Assembly: GCA_964509545.1 (NCBI GenBank)
Contig: CAZDXQ010000011.1
Location: 27,683-91,682 of the forward strand
Direction of reading: 5' to 3'
From: JADJWR01 sp964509545
GTDB lineage: Bacteria; Pseudomonadota; Gammaproteobacteria; Burkholderiales; Burkholderiaceae_F
Length of the DNA stretch: 64,000 nucleotides
Numbering within the stretch: the stretch's first letter is position 1; every line of letters starts with the position of its first letter. Positions 29,081-37,706 of the stretch are shown here, piece by piece. Made by a program: the position numbers and the translations under genes. A model generated the notes under the pieces. The model ran no database searches. It had not been told where the DNA came from and saw nothing but the letters and a program-made list of their open reading frames with translations.

Positions 29081-30184
29081 ATGGCCGGCAGCACGTTCGG
29101 GCATCTGTTCTGTGTCACCAACTTCGGCGAATCGCACGGTCCGGCGATCGGCTGCGTGATCGACGGTTGCCCGCCGGGCCTGCCGCTGGCGGTCGAAGAC
29201 CTGCAGCCCGATCTCGACCGGCGCAAGCCCGGCACCTCCCGCCATGTCACGCAGCGCCGCGAGTCCGACCGCGTCGAGATCCTCTCCGGCGTCTATCGCG
29301 GCGAAACCACCGGCACGCCGATCGCGCTGCTGATCCGCAACGAGGACCCGCGCAGCAGCGACTACGATGACCTCGTCGACACGTTCCGCCCGGGCCATGC
29401 CGACTACACGTACTGGCGCAAGTACGGCCGGCGCGATCCGCGCGGCGGCGGCCGCTCCTCGGCCCGCCTGACGGCGCCGATGGTGGCCGCCGGCGCCGTG
29501 GCGAAGAAGTGGCTGCGGTCGAACTACGGCACCGTGATTCGTGGCTGCATGCAGCAGCTCGGCCCGATCGTCATCCCGTTCGTGCGCTGGGACGACGCCG
29601 AGGGCAATGCCTTCTTCGCTCCGAACGCGGCGATCGTGCCGCAGCTGGAAGAGCACATCGATGCGCTGCGCCGTAGTGGCGATTCCTGCGGCGCGCGCAT
29701 CCGCGTGAGCGCCAGCGCCGTGCCGCCGGGACTGGGCAGCCCGCTGTACGACAAGCTCGATGCCGAGATCGCCTACGCGATGATGGGCATCAATGCGGTC
29801 AAGGGGGTGGAAATCGGCGCCGGCTTCGACGCCGTGACGCAACTGGGCTCCGAGCATGGCGATGAGCTGCTGCCCGACGGCTTTGCCAGCAATCACGCCG
29901 GCGGTGTGCTCGGCGGCATCTCGACCGGGCAGGACATCGAGGTGTCGATCGCCATCAAGCCGACGTCGAGCATTCGGCTGCCGCGGCGCTCGATCAATGC
30001 GCGCAACGAAGCGGTCAGCGTGGCCACGCACGGCCGCCACGATCCCTGCGTCGGCATCCGCGCCACGCCGATCGCCGAAGCGATGCTGGCGCTGGTGCTG
30101 ATCGACCATGCGCTGATGCAGCGCGCACAGAACGGCGACGTCAGGCACGACGTCGCGCCGATTCCGGCCCAAGCCCCCCGGTGA
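29081..30184 (+). CDS. aroC: Chorismate synthase
   Basis: A 367-residue protein of normal length. It converts 5-enolpyruvylshikimate-3-phosphate to chorismate, the last shared step of aromatic biosynthesis, using reduced FMN. The family patterns GESHGPAIGCVIDGCPPGLP, the arginine-rich RYGRRDPRGGGRSSAR-like segment and the C-terminal HGRHDPCVGIRATPI are all present. The MFS gene starts inside its stop. Product chorismate feeds the trp genes at 41-44 kb. Confidence 0.96.
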   Translation: MAGSTFGHLFCVTNFGESHGPAIGCVIDGCPPGLPLAVEDLQPDLDRRKPGTSRHVTQRRESDRVEILSGVYRGETTGTPIALLIRNEDPRSSDYDDLVDTFRPGHADYTYWRKYGRRDPRGGGRSSARLTAPMVAAGAVAKKWLRSNYGTVIRGCMQQLGPIVIPFVRWDDAEGNAFFAPNAAIVPQLEEHIDALRRSGDSCGARIRVSASAVPPGLGSPLYDKLDAEIAYAMMGINAVKGVEIGAGFDAVTQLGSEHGDELLPDGFASNHAGGVLGGISTGQDIEVSIAIKPTSSIRLPRRSINARNEAVSVATHGRHDPCVGIRATPIAEAMLALVLIDHALMQRAQNGDVRHDVAPIPAQAPR

Positions 30185-31374
30185 GCGCCGCGGCCGCGCC
30201 GGCGTGGCAGCCGTGGCGGATCGGAGTCTTCTTCGCCGCCTATTTCGCCGCCGCCGCGGTGCTGGCGCCTTATTTCCCGCTGTACCTCGAGCATCGCGGG
30301 CTGAGCGCGGCACAGATCGGCATCGTGATGGCGGTGGCGCAGGGGATGCGCATCTTTGGCCCGACGGTCTGGGGTTGGCTTGCCGACCACACCACCGAGC
30401 GCGTGCGCATCCTGCGCTTCACCTCGGTTGCCGCCGCGGTGTGCTTCGTGCCGCTGCTGTTCCCCGGCGGCTTCGGCTACGTGCTGCTGACGATGTTCGC
30501 CGTGCACTTCTTCATGACCGGCCAGGTGCCGATCGCGGAGGCGATGACGGCGACGCGGCTGCGCGACGACCCGCATGCGGCCACGCGCTACGGCCGGCTG
30601 CGCGTGTAGGGTTCGATCAGCTTTGTCGTCGCCGTGCTGGCCAGCGGCGTCCTGCTCGACGCGGCCGGACTGGCCATCCAGCCCTGGCTGCTGCTGTCGC
30701 TACTGGCCGCCATCGGCGTGGCGGCGCAGTTCGTTCGCGATGCGCCGCACGCGCCGGGCGAAGCGGCGAAGGTGTCGGTGCGCGAACTGATGCGGCAGCC
30801 GCGCGTGCGCTGGTTCTTCCTGTCCGTGCTGCTGATGATCTTCGCCCACGGCGCGCTGTACACGTACCTATCGCTGCACCTGGCCGCGCTCGGCTACAGC
30901 AAGAGCGCGATCGGCGTGTTCTGGGTGCTCGGCGTGATCGTCGAGATCGGTTTCTTCTTCGTCCAGGGGCGGATCTTTGCGCGCTTCGAACCCTTCCGCC
31001 TGCTGGCAGCGAGCTTCGCCCTGGCCGCGCTGCGCTTCGCGTTGATCGCCGAGGTCGCGCACGTGGTCGTGCTTCTGGTCGTCGCGCAAGTGCTGCACGC
31101 GGCCACTTTCGCCGTCCACCACAGCGCCTCGATCCTGACCATCCAGCGCTGGTTCCACGGCCGCGCCACCGCGCGTGGCCAGGCGCTTTATGTCAGCATC
31201 GGCTACGGGCTGGGCGGCACCGGCGGCAGTCTGCTGGCGGCGTGGCTGTGGTCAACACGCGGCGCCGAGGCGGCGTTCCTCGCCGGCAGCGTCGCGGCGC
31301 TGCTCGGCTGGCTGGCCGTGCGTCGCGCCCGCGCGCACGATCTCATGCAGCGCGCGGCCGAACGGCCGGTCTGA
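30181..31374 (+). pseudogene. MFS transporter (HcaT/phenylpropionate permease-like) with an internal TAG
   Basis: The frame starts with GTG at 30181 (overlapping aroC) and is broken by TAG at 30607-30609, then runs open to 31374. Flanking residues RYGRLRV and GSISFVVAVLASG fit the conserved YGRxRxWGSxxF segment of this MFS group, where the missing residue is Trp, so TGG to TAG is the simplest explanation. Both halves otherwise look functional: 397 codons, 12 helices. Real loss, a suppressed amber codon or an assembly error are the alternatives. TAG is an ordinary stop for other genes here, for example leuB and folC. Confidence 0.78.
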
Positions 31375-31394
31375 ACGTCGATGAGGAGGGCGGG

Positions 31395-32213
31395 ATGAAT
31401 ATGAGCAGGCGCAGGCGTGCGCTGTGGGCGGCACTGGCCGCGTCGGTCCTGGTCGTGGCCTGCCAGACCGTACAGACCACGCGCGGCGGCCAGGTCGGCG
31501 TCGAGCGCGAACAGCGGATGCTGGTGTCGGCGCGGCAGGTCGATGCCGCCGCGCGCGAGCAGTATGCGGCCGTGCTGAAGGACGCCGGCGACAAGGGCCG
31601 GCTGAACCGCGACACGGCGCAGGCGCAGCGGGTGCGACGGATCGCGCAGCGGTTGATTGCGCACACGGCCGTGTTCCGCGAAGACGCGCTGGGCTGGAAG
31701 TGGGAGGTCAACGTCATCGCCTCGGACGAAATCAACGCGTGGTGCATGCCGGGCGGCAAGATCGCCGTCTACTCCGGGCTGATCGACAAGCTGGCGCTGA
31801 CCGATGCCGAACTGGCTGCGGTGATCGGCCACGAGATCGCGCATGCGCTGCGCGAGCATGCGCGCGAGCGCATGAGTCGGGCGCTGCCGGTGGCCATCGG
31901 CGCGCAGGTCGTCGGCGTGCTGGCCGGCGAGAGCGCCGCCGACATCGCCGGCATGTTCGGCCAGGCCTTCTTCGTGCTGCCGAACAGCCGCGAGAACGAG
32001 CAGGAGTCCGATCGTATCGGTGTCGAACTGGCGGCGCGCGCCGGCTTCGACCCGCGCGCCGCGCTCAGCCTTTGGAACAAGATGGCGGCGCAGGACGGCG
32101 GGGCGAAGATCGAGTGGCTGTCGACCCATCCGGCGCACGAAACGCGCATCCGCGACCTGAAGGATTATTCACAGCGGGTCATGCCGCTGTACGAGAAAGC
32201 GCGAGGCGGTTGA
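31395..32213 (+). CDS. M48 family metallopeptidase, lipoprotein
   Basis: The ATG at 31395, after GAGGAGGGCGGG, gives 272 residues. The signal ends with a lipobox (LVVAC, Cys about residue 22), so the protein is probably lipidated and periplasmic. The zinc motif HEIAH lies in AAVIGHEIAHALREH, and the third ligand glutamate in ENEQESDRIGVEL. This is the BepA/LoiP-like M48 group that handles misfolded outer-membrane proteins. It follows the MFS gene by 20 bases. Confidence 0.88.
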   Translation: MNMSRRRRALWAALAASVLVVACQTVQTTRGGQVGVEREQRMLVSARQVDAAAREQYAAVLKDAGDKGRLNRDTAQAQRVRRIAQRLIAHTAVFREDALGWKWEVNVIASDEINAWCMPGGKIAVYSGLIDKLALTDAELAAVIGHEIAHALREHARERMSRALPVAIGAQVVGVLAGESAADIAGMFGQAFFVLPNSRENEQESDRIGVELAARAGFDPRAALSLWNKMAAQDGGAKIEWLSTHPAHETRIRDLKDYSQRVMPLYEKARGG

Positions 32214-32245
32214 TCGTCTGCGCCGGCTGCCGTGCTTGCCGGTTC

Positions 32246-32914
32246 TCAGGCGAACACCAGTTCCGTGCTCGCCGTGATCTGCGTGCCGCGGGCCAGCGGA
32301 TGCCCGGCTTTGGTCGAGCGCAGGCTCAGCGTCAGGGCGGCCTGCTCGTCGCGTGACAACTGGCGGAAGAGGAAGTCGCGCGCGTTACCCGGCTCGTCGG
32401 GAAGATAAAGCTGGGTGGCCAGCACGCCGCCGTCTCGCGGCGAGATGCGGATATGGATGTGCGGCGTGCGTCCGGGATACGGCACCGGCTTGATCGTGCG
32501 GAAGTGAAAGTCACCGCTGGTTTCGGTCCGGGCTCGTCCATAGCCCTGGAAGTGCGGATCGCGCTGTGCCTCGCCGCCACCGGCCGGGTGGTGGTAAACC
32601 GCGTTGGCGTCGCACTGCCAGATCTCGACCTCCGCCTGCACGATCGGCTCGCCGCGGCGGTTCAGCACGCGGCCGGTCAGATACATCGGCACGCCGCGGC
32701 TGAGCAGCCGATCGCCGGCGAATTCGAGCAGGTCGGCGTCGGTCTGCGCCGGCCGCTCACCCGGCTGGCGCGGATAAAAGGGGCCCAGCGACTGGCTCGG
32801 CGTCGCGCGAGCCGAGACCTGCCCGTGAGCGAGCGGCGCCGCGCCGATCGCGGTCAGGGTGAACAGCGCGTGGCGGCGCCGCAGTGTGGGAAGGTTGTTG
32901 CGCCGTTCGCTCAT
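32246..32914 (-). CDS. Intradiol ring-cleavage dioxygenase, exported
   Basis: A 222-residue protein. The N-terminus has a twin-arginine-like signal (TLRRRHALFTLTAIGAAP), unusual for enzymes of aromatic degradation but common in this subgroup. The non-haem iron site can be assigned: Tyr in DANAVYHHPAG, Tyr in PVPYPGRTP and both His in HIHIRIS, so the Y-Y-H-H set of protocatechuate and catechol dioxygenases is complete. No other aromatic catabolic genes are nearby, so the substrate is open. The gene is divergent from leuC. Confidence 0.82.
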   Translation of the reverse strand: MSERRNNLPTLRRRHALFTLTAIGAAPLAHGQVSARATPSQSLGPFYPRQPGERPAQTDADLLEFAGDRLLSRGVPMYLTGRVLNRRGEPIVQAEVEIWQCDANAVYHHPAGGGEAQRDPHFQGYGRARTETSGDFHFRTIKPVPYPGRTPHIHIRISPRDGGVLATQLYLPDEPGNARDFLFRQLSRDEQAALTLSLRSTKAGHPLARGTQITASTELVFA

Positions 32915-33038
32915 GGCTTTGCTCCACTTCTGCGTCGAGGTTTCTTGGACGGCCTACCTGACGCCGGAGTTCCGGATTTGACCTCGTCCGCATGCCGCGT
33001 CGCGGCATAATGCGGGTTTGGCTGAGCCTGGCTTCGCA

Positions 33039-34460
33039 ATGGCGCAGACGTTGTACGACAAGTTGTGGGATGCGCACGTGGTGCACGTCGAAGACGATGG
33101 CACGACCGTGCTGTACATCGATCGGCACCTGGTGCACGAAGTCACCAGCCCGCAGGCGTACGAAGGCCTACGCCTGGCGGGCCGCAAGCCATGGCGGATC
33201 GGCTCGGTCGTCGCCACGGCCGATCACAATACGCCCACCAGCGGCTGGGAGCAGGGCTACGACGGCATCGCCGATCCGATCAGCAAGGAGCAGATCGTCA
33301 CGCTCGACGCCAACGTGCGCGAGTTCGGCGCCGCCGCCTACTTCCCGTTCCTCGACAAGCGGCAGGGCATCGTGCACGTGATAGGCCCGGAGCAGGGCGC
33401 GACGCTGCCCGGCATGACCGTGGTCTGCGGCGACTCGCACACCAGCACCCACGGCGCCTTCGGCGCGCTGGCGTTTGGCATCGGCACCAGCGAGGTCGAG
33501 CACGTGCTGGCCACGCAGACGCTGCTGATGAAGAAAGCGCGGAACATGCGTGTACGGGTCGACGGCAAGCTGCCATTCGGCTGCACTGCCAAGGATGTCG
33601 TGCTCGCGGTGGTCGGCAGGATCGGCACCGCCGGCGGCACCGGCTACGCCATCGAGTTCGCCGGCAGCACCATCGAGGCGCTGTCGATGGAAGGGCGAAT
33701 GACCGTGTGCAACATGGCGATCGAGGCGGGCGCGCGTGCCGGCATGGTCGCCGTGGACGACAAGACCATCGACTACGTCAGGGGCCGGCCGTTCGCGCCC
33801 GAAGGGGCGCTGTGGGAGCAGGCTGTCACCTACTGGCGCACGCTGCATTCGGATGCCGAGGCGCGCTTCGATGCCGAAGTGCAACTGCGTGCCGAGACGG
33901 TGAAGCCACAAGTGACCTGGGGCACCTCGCCCGAGATGGTGGCGACGATCGACGACCGCGTTCCCGATCCGGAGGCCGAAAAGGACCCGATCCGGCGCGA
34001 GGGCATCGAGCGGGCGCTGAAGTACATGGGCCTGAAACCGAACACGCCGATCGCCGATATCCGCATCGACAAGGTGTTCATCGGCTCGTGTACGAACTCG
34101 CGCATCGAGGACTTGCGCGAGGCGGCCTGGGTGGTCAGGCGCCTGGGCAGGACGGTGGCGCCGAACGTGAGGCTGGCGATGGTCGTGCCCGGCTCGGGTT
34201 TGGTGAAGGCGCAGGCCGAACGCGAGGGACTGGACCGGATCTTCCGCGCTGCCGGTTTCGACTGGCGCGAGCCGGGCTGCTCGATGTGCCTGGCGATGAA
34301 TGCCGATCGGCTCGAGCCGGGCGAGCGCTGCGCCTCGACCAGCAATCGCAATTTCGAAGGCCGCCAGGGCGCAGGCGGCCGTACGCATCTGGTTTCGCCG
34401 GCGATGGCTGCCGCGGCGGCCATCGAGGGCAGGTTTGCCGACGTGCGTCGGCTCGGATAA
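33039..34460 (+). CDS. leuC: 3-isopropylmalate dehydratase large subunit
   Basis: The ATG at 33039 gives 473 residues. LeuC and LeuD together isomerise 2-isopropylmalate to 3-isopropylmalate with a 4Fe-4S cluster. The aconitase-family motifs VCGDSHTSTHGAFGALAFGI and the cluster cysteines in FIGSCTNSRIEDL (about residue 351) and GCSMCLAM (about 413 and 416) are present. The entericidin-like gene and leuD follow closely. A CATAAT at 33006-33011 could be a -10 element, though no -35 fits. Confidence 0.96.
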   Translation: MAQTLYDKLWDAHVVHVEDDGTTVLYIDRHLVHEVTSPQAYEGLRLAGRKPWRIGSVVATADHNTPTSGWEQGYDGIADPISKEQIVTLDANVREFGAAAYFPFLDKRQGIVHVIGPEQGATLPGMTVVCGDSHTSTHGAFGALAFGIGTSEVEHVLATQTLLMKKARNMRVRVDGKLPFGCTAKDVVLAVVGRIGTAGGTGYAIEFAGSTIEALSMEGRMTVCNMAIEAGARAGMVAVDDKTIDYVRGRPFAPEGALWEQAVTYWRTLHSDAEARFDAEVQLRAETVKPQVTWGTSPEMVATIDDRVPDPEAEKDPIRREGIERALKYMGLKPNTPIADIRIDKVFIGSCTNSRIEDLREAAWVVRRLGRTVAPNVRLAMVVPGSGLVKAQAEREGLDRIFRAAGFDWREPGCSMCLAMNADRLEPGERCASTSNRNFEGRQGAGGRTHLVSPAMAAAAAIEGRFADVRRLG

Positions 34461-34480
34461 GGGCAAGCAAGGAGATTTAC

Positions 34481-34606
34481 GTGAAGAAACTCGTACTGCT
34501 GATCGTCGCCACGCTGGTGCTGGCGGCCTGCAACACGATGGCGGGCATGGGACAGGACATCCAGAAGGCCGGTGAAACGATCGAAGGCGCGGCGAAGAAG
34601 AAGTAA
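34481..34606 (+). CDS. Entericidin A/B family small lipoprotein
   Basis: A 41-residue protein starting with GTG after AAGGAG. It has a lipoprotein signal (LVLLIVATLVLAAC, Cys17) and a short mature part, NTMAGMGQDIQKAGETIEGA, that matches the entericidin/EcnAB pattern of small amphipathic cell-envelope lipoproteins. The gene between leuC and leuD is a recurrent betaproteobacterial arrangement. Its TAA overlaps the leuD ATG by one base, so translation is coupled. Toxin-antidote function as in E. coli cannot be assumed. Confidence 0.85.
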   Translation: MKKLVLLIVATLVLAACNTMAGMGQDIQKAGETIEGAAKKK

Positions 34607-35256
34607 TGGACCGGTTCGACGTCCACAATGGGCTGGTGGCGCCGCTTGATCGCGCCAACGTCGATACCGACGCCATCATCCCGAAGCAGTTCCTGAAGTC
34701 GATCCGACGCAGCGGCTTCGGCCCCAATCTGTTCGACGAATGGCGTTACCTGGACCACGGCGAACCGGGCATGGACCATTCGAAGCGGCCGCTGAACCCG
34801 GAGTTTGTGCTGAACCAGCCGCGCTATCAGGGCGCATCGATACTGCTCACGCGCCGCAACTTCGGCTGCGGTTCGTCGCGCGAGCATGCGCCATGGGCGC
34901 TCGCGCAATATGGTTTCCGCGCCATACTGGCACCGAGCTTCGCCGACATCTTCTACAACAACTCGCTGAAGAACGGCCTGCTCGCGATCGTGCTGCCGGA
35001 GTTGGTGATCGACCGGTTTTTCCACGAGGTGGCGGGATTCGGCGGTTACCGGCTGACCATCGACCTGCCGCAGCAGAAGGTGATCGAGCCCGGCGGCGCG
35101 GAGCACGGCTTCGAGATCGCGCCGTTTCGCAAGTACTGTCTGCTCAACGGTCTGGACGACATCGGCCTGACGCTGCGCCACCGGCACAAGATCCGGCAGT
35201 TCGAGGCGCAGCGGCTGGCGCGTTTCCCCTGGCTGGAGAAAACCTTCGGCGGATAA
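34606..35256 (+). CDS. leuD: 3-isopropylmalate dehydratase small subunit
   Basis: A 216-residue protein, the usual betaproteobacterial LeuD length. Signatures are the N-terminal LDRANVDTDAIIPKQFLKSI, RRNFGCGSSREHAPWAL and ILAPSFADIFYNNSLKNGLL, which form the swivel domain that recognises isopropylmalate. It partners LeuC encoded just upstream. leuB follows after 64 bases. Confidence 0.96.
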   Translation: MDRFDVHNGLVAPLDRANVDTDAIIPKQFLKSIRRSGFGPNLFDEWRYLDHGEPGMDHSKRPLNPEFVLNQPRYQGASILLTRRNFGCGSSREHAPWALAQYGFRAILAPSFADIFYNNSLKNGLLAIVLPELVIDRFFHEVAGFGGYRLTIDLPQQKVIEPGGAEHGFEIAPFRKYCLLNGLDDIGLTLRHRHKIRQFEAQRLARFPWLEKTFGG

Positions 35257-35320
35257 GGCTGCAAACTTCGTTCCGGGGGCGAGCGGAGTCGACGGTGCAA
35301 GGCCCCGCGGAGGAACGTCA

Positions 35321-36388
35321 ATGAAGATCGCAGTGCTGCCGGGCGACGGCATCGGGCCGGAGATCGTGGCCGAGGCGGTGCGCGTGCTGCGGCGGCTCGA
35401 CGAGCGCTTCGAACTGGAGTTCGCCGACGTCGGTGGCGCCGCCTACGACCGGCATGGCCATCCGCTGCCCGAGGCGACGCTTAAGCTGGCGAAGGAGGCC
35501 GACGCGGTGCTTTTCGGCGCGGTCGGCGACTGGAAGTACGACAAGCTCGAACGCGCGCTGCGCCCGGAGCAGGCCATCTTGGGCCTGCGCACGGCGCTTG
35601 GCCTGTTCGCCAACCTGCGACCGGCCGTCCTGTATCCGGAACTGGCCGCGGCCTCGACGTTGAAGCCGGAAGTCGTTTCCGGTCTGGACATCCTGATCGT
35701 TCGCGAACTGACCGGCGACATCTACTTCGGCACACCGCGCGGCCGGCGCAGTTGCCCGGATGGCGCCTTCGCCGGCCAGCCCGAGGCGTTCGACACGATG
35801 CGCTACACGCGTCCGGAGATCGAGCGGATCGCCCGCGTTGCTTTCGATGCCGCACGCAAGCGCGGCCGCAAGGTCACCAGCGTCGACAAGGCCAACGTGC
35901 TGGAGACCTTTCAGTTCTGGAAGGAAGTCGTCTCCGAGGTGCACCGCGACTATCAGGATGTTCAGCTGGAGCACATGTACGTCGACAACGCGGCGATGCA
36001 ACTGGTGCGGGCGCCCAAGAGCTTCGACGTCATCGTCACCGGCAACATGTTCGGCGACATCCTGTCCGACGAGGCGGCGATGCTTACCGGCTCGATCGGC
36101 ATGCTGCCGTCGGCGTCGCTCGACGACGCCGGCCGGGGCCTGTACGAGCCGAGCCACGGCAGCGCGCCGGACATCGCCGGCCGAGGCGTGGCCAATCCGC
36201 TGGCCACCATCCTGTCAGCGGCGATGATGCTGCGCTACTCGCTCGGTCGTGCCGAGCAGGCCGACCGGATCGAGTCGGCGGTGAAGAAAGTGCTGGCGCA
36301 GGGACTGCGCACGGCGGACATCGCCGCCGGCGCGCGCGCGGTGGGCACGAAGGAAATGGGCGACGCGATCGTCGCGGCGCTGGGTTAG
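35321..36388 (+). CDS. leuB: 3-isopropylmalate dehydrogenase
   Basis: A 355-residue NAD-dependent decarboxylating dehydrogenase that makes 2-oxoisocaproate, the leucine precursor. The start MKIAVLPGDGIGPEIVAEAVRVL, ELTGDIYFGTPRG, VDKANVLET and the metal-site TGNMFGDILSDEAAM are the family signatures. GCGGAGGAACG precedes the ATG. It completes leuCDB; leuA is not in the window. It ends with TAG, showing that TAG is a normal stop in this genome. Confidence 0.96.
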   Translation: MKIAVLPGDGIGPEIVAEAVRVLRRLDERFELEFADVGGAAYDRHGHPLPEATLKLAKEADAVLFGAVGDWKYDKLERALRPEQAILGLRTALGLFANLRPAVLYPELAAASTLKPEVVSGLDILIVRELTGDIYFGTPRGRRSCPDGAFAGQPEAFDTMRYTRPEIERIARVAFDAARKRGRKVTSVDKANVLETFQFWKEVVSEVHRDYQDVQLEHMYVDNAAMQLVRAPKSFDVIVTGNMFGDILSDEAAMLTGSIGMLPSASLDDAGRGLYEPSHGSAPDIAGRGVANPLATILSAAMMLRYSLGRAEQADRIESAVKKVLAQGLRTADIAAGARAVGTKEMGDAIVAALG

Positions 36389-36423
36389 CGCGTTGAGCAC
36401 GGGTTCGGGAAGGGAGTGCAGTC

Positions 36424-37551
36424 ATGAGAGTGGGATTTGTCGGCTGGCGAGGCATGGTCGGTTCGGTGCTGATGGACCGGATGGCGGCCGAGAAGGATTT
36501 CGAACTGTTCGACTCGGTGTTCTTCAGCACCTCGAGCGCCGGCGGCGCGGCGCCGAAGGTGGCCCGCGCCGAAGCCGTGCTTAAGGATGCCGGCGACCTC
36601 GAGGCGCTGAAGGCCTGCGACACGATCGTCACTTGCCAGGGTGGCGACTACACCGGGGAAATGCATCCGAAGCTGCGCGCGGCAGGCTGGAGCGGCTACT
36701 GGATCGACGCGGCGTCGAGCCTGCGCATGAAGGACGACGCGGTGATCATCCTCGACCCGGTCAACCTGCCGGTGATCAAGGGCGCGCTGGCGCGCGGCAT
36801 CAAGGACTATATCGGCGGCAACTGCACCGTGAGCCTGATGATGCTCGGCATCGACGGCCTGCTCAAGGCCGATCTGGTCGAGTGGGTCACGGCGATGACC
36901 TACCAGTCGGCCTCCGGCGCCGGGGCGCAGAACATGCGCGAACTGCTGCAGCAGATGGGGCACGCCCATGCCTCGGTCAATGATCTGCTGGCCGACCCCG
37001 CCTCGGCGATCCTGGAGATCGATCGACGTGTCGGCGCCGCGCTGCTGTCGGAGCAGTTGCCAAAGGCGCACTTCGGCGTGCCGCTGGCCGGCAGCCTGAT
37101 TCCATGGATCGACAAGGATCTGGGCAACGGTGTCAGCCGCGAGGAGTGGAAGGGCGGCGCGGAGGCGAATAAGATCCTTGGTCGTCCACCGATGGGCCAG
37201 CCCGGATCGCTGATCGTCGAGGGCCTTTGCGTGCGTGTCGGCGCGATGCGTTGCCACAGCCAGGCGCTGACGATCAAGCTCAAGAAAGATGTGCCGCTGG
37301 CCGAGATCGAATCGCTGCTGGCGGCGGCCAACCGCTGGGTCAGGGTGATTCCAAATCGACGCGAAGACAGCATCCGCGAACTTTCGCCGGCGCGGGTCAG
37401 CGGCAGGATGGAGATTCCGATCGGCCGCCTGCGCAAGCTGGCCATGGGCGGCGAGTACCTGTCCGCGTTCACGATCGGCGACCAGTTGCTATGGGGCGCG
37501 GCCGAACCGCTTCGGCGGATGCTGCGCCTTCTGCTTAACCGTCTCGATTGA
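36424..37551 (+). CDS. asd: Aspartate-semialdehyde dehydrogenase
   Basis: A 375-residue enzyme, gram-negative type. It reduces aspartyl phosphate to aspartate semialdehyde, the branch point to lysine/peptidoglycan, threonine and methionine. The opening MRVGFVGWRGMVGSVLMDRM binds NADPH, and the catalytic Cys134 sits in GGNCTVSLMM. It lies 35 bases after leuB, with a purine-rich ribosome site. The product supplies homoserine for MetY and MetZ. Confidence 0.96.
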   Translation: MRVGFVGWRGMVGSVLMDRMAAEKDFELFDSVFFSTSSAGGAAPKVARAEAVLKDAGDLEALKACDTIVTCQGGDYTGEMHPKLRAAGWSGYWIDAASSLRMKDDAVIILDPVNLPVIKGALARGIKDYIGGNCTVSLMMLGIDGLLKADLVEWVTAMTYQSASGAGAQNMRELLQQMGHAHASVNDLLADPASAILEIDRRVGAALLSEQLPKAHFGVPLAGSLIPWIDKDLGNGVSREEWKGGAEANKILGRPPMGQPGSLIVEGLCVRVGAMRCHSQALTIKLKKDVPLAEIESLLAAANRWVRVIPNRREDSIRELSPARVSGRMEIPIGRLRKLAMGGEYLSAFTIGDQLLWGAAEPLRRMLRLLLNRLD

Positions 37552-37576
37552 CGGGTCTAGTGCATTCGGACGGCAG

Positions 37577-37595
37577 GTCCTGCACTCCGCAGGAC
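37577..37595. terminator. Possible weak hairpin terminator after asd
   Basis: GTCCTGC at 37577-37583 and GCAGGAC at 37589-37595 form a perfect 7-bp stem with a five-base loop, 25 bases after the asd stop. No T-run follows, so if it terminates it does so weakly. Confidence 0.3.
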
Positions 37596-37706
37596 ATCCT
37601 CAGCCGCATGGACGATCAGTTGCGGCGGTTTGTCAGCTTGCAGGGCTAAGTGGCTGATGCTAATTTCAAAATTGAACTTGAACGCCGCCGAGGGGAAACC
37701 GTGGCA

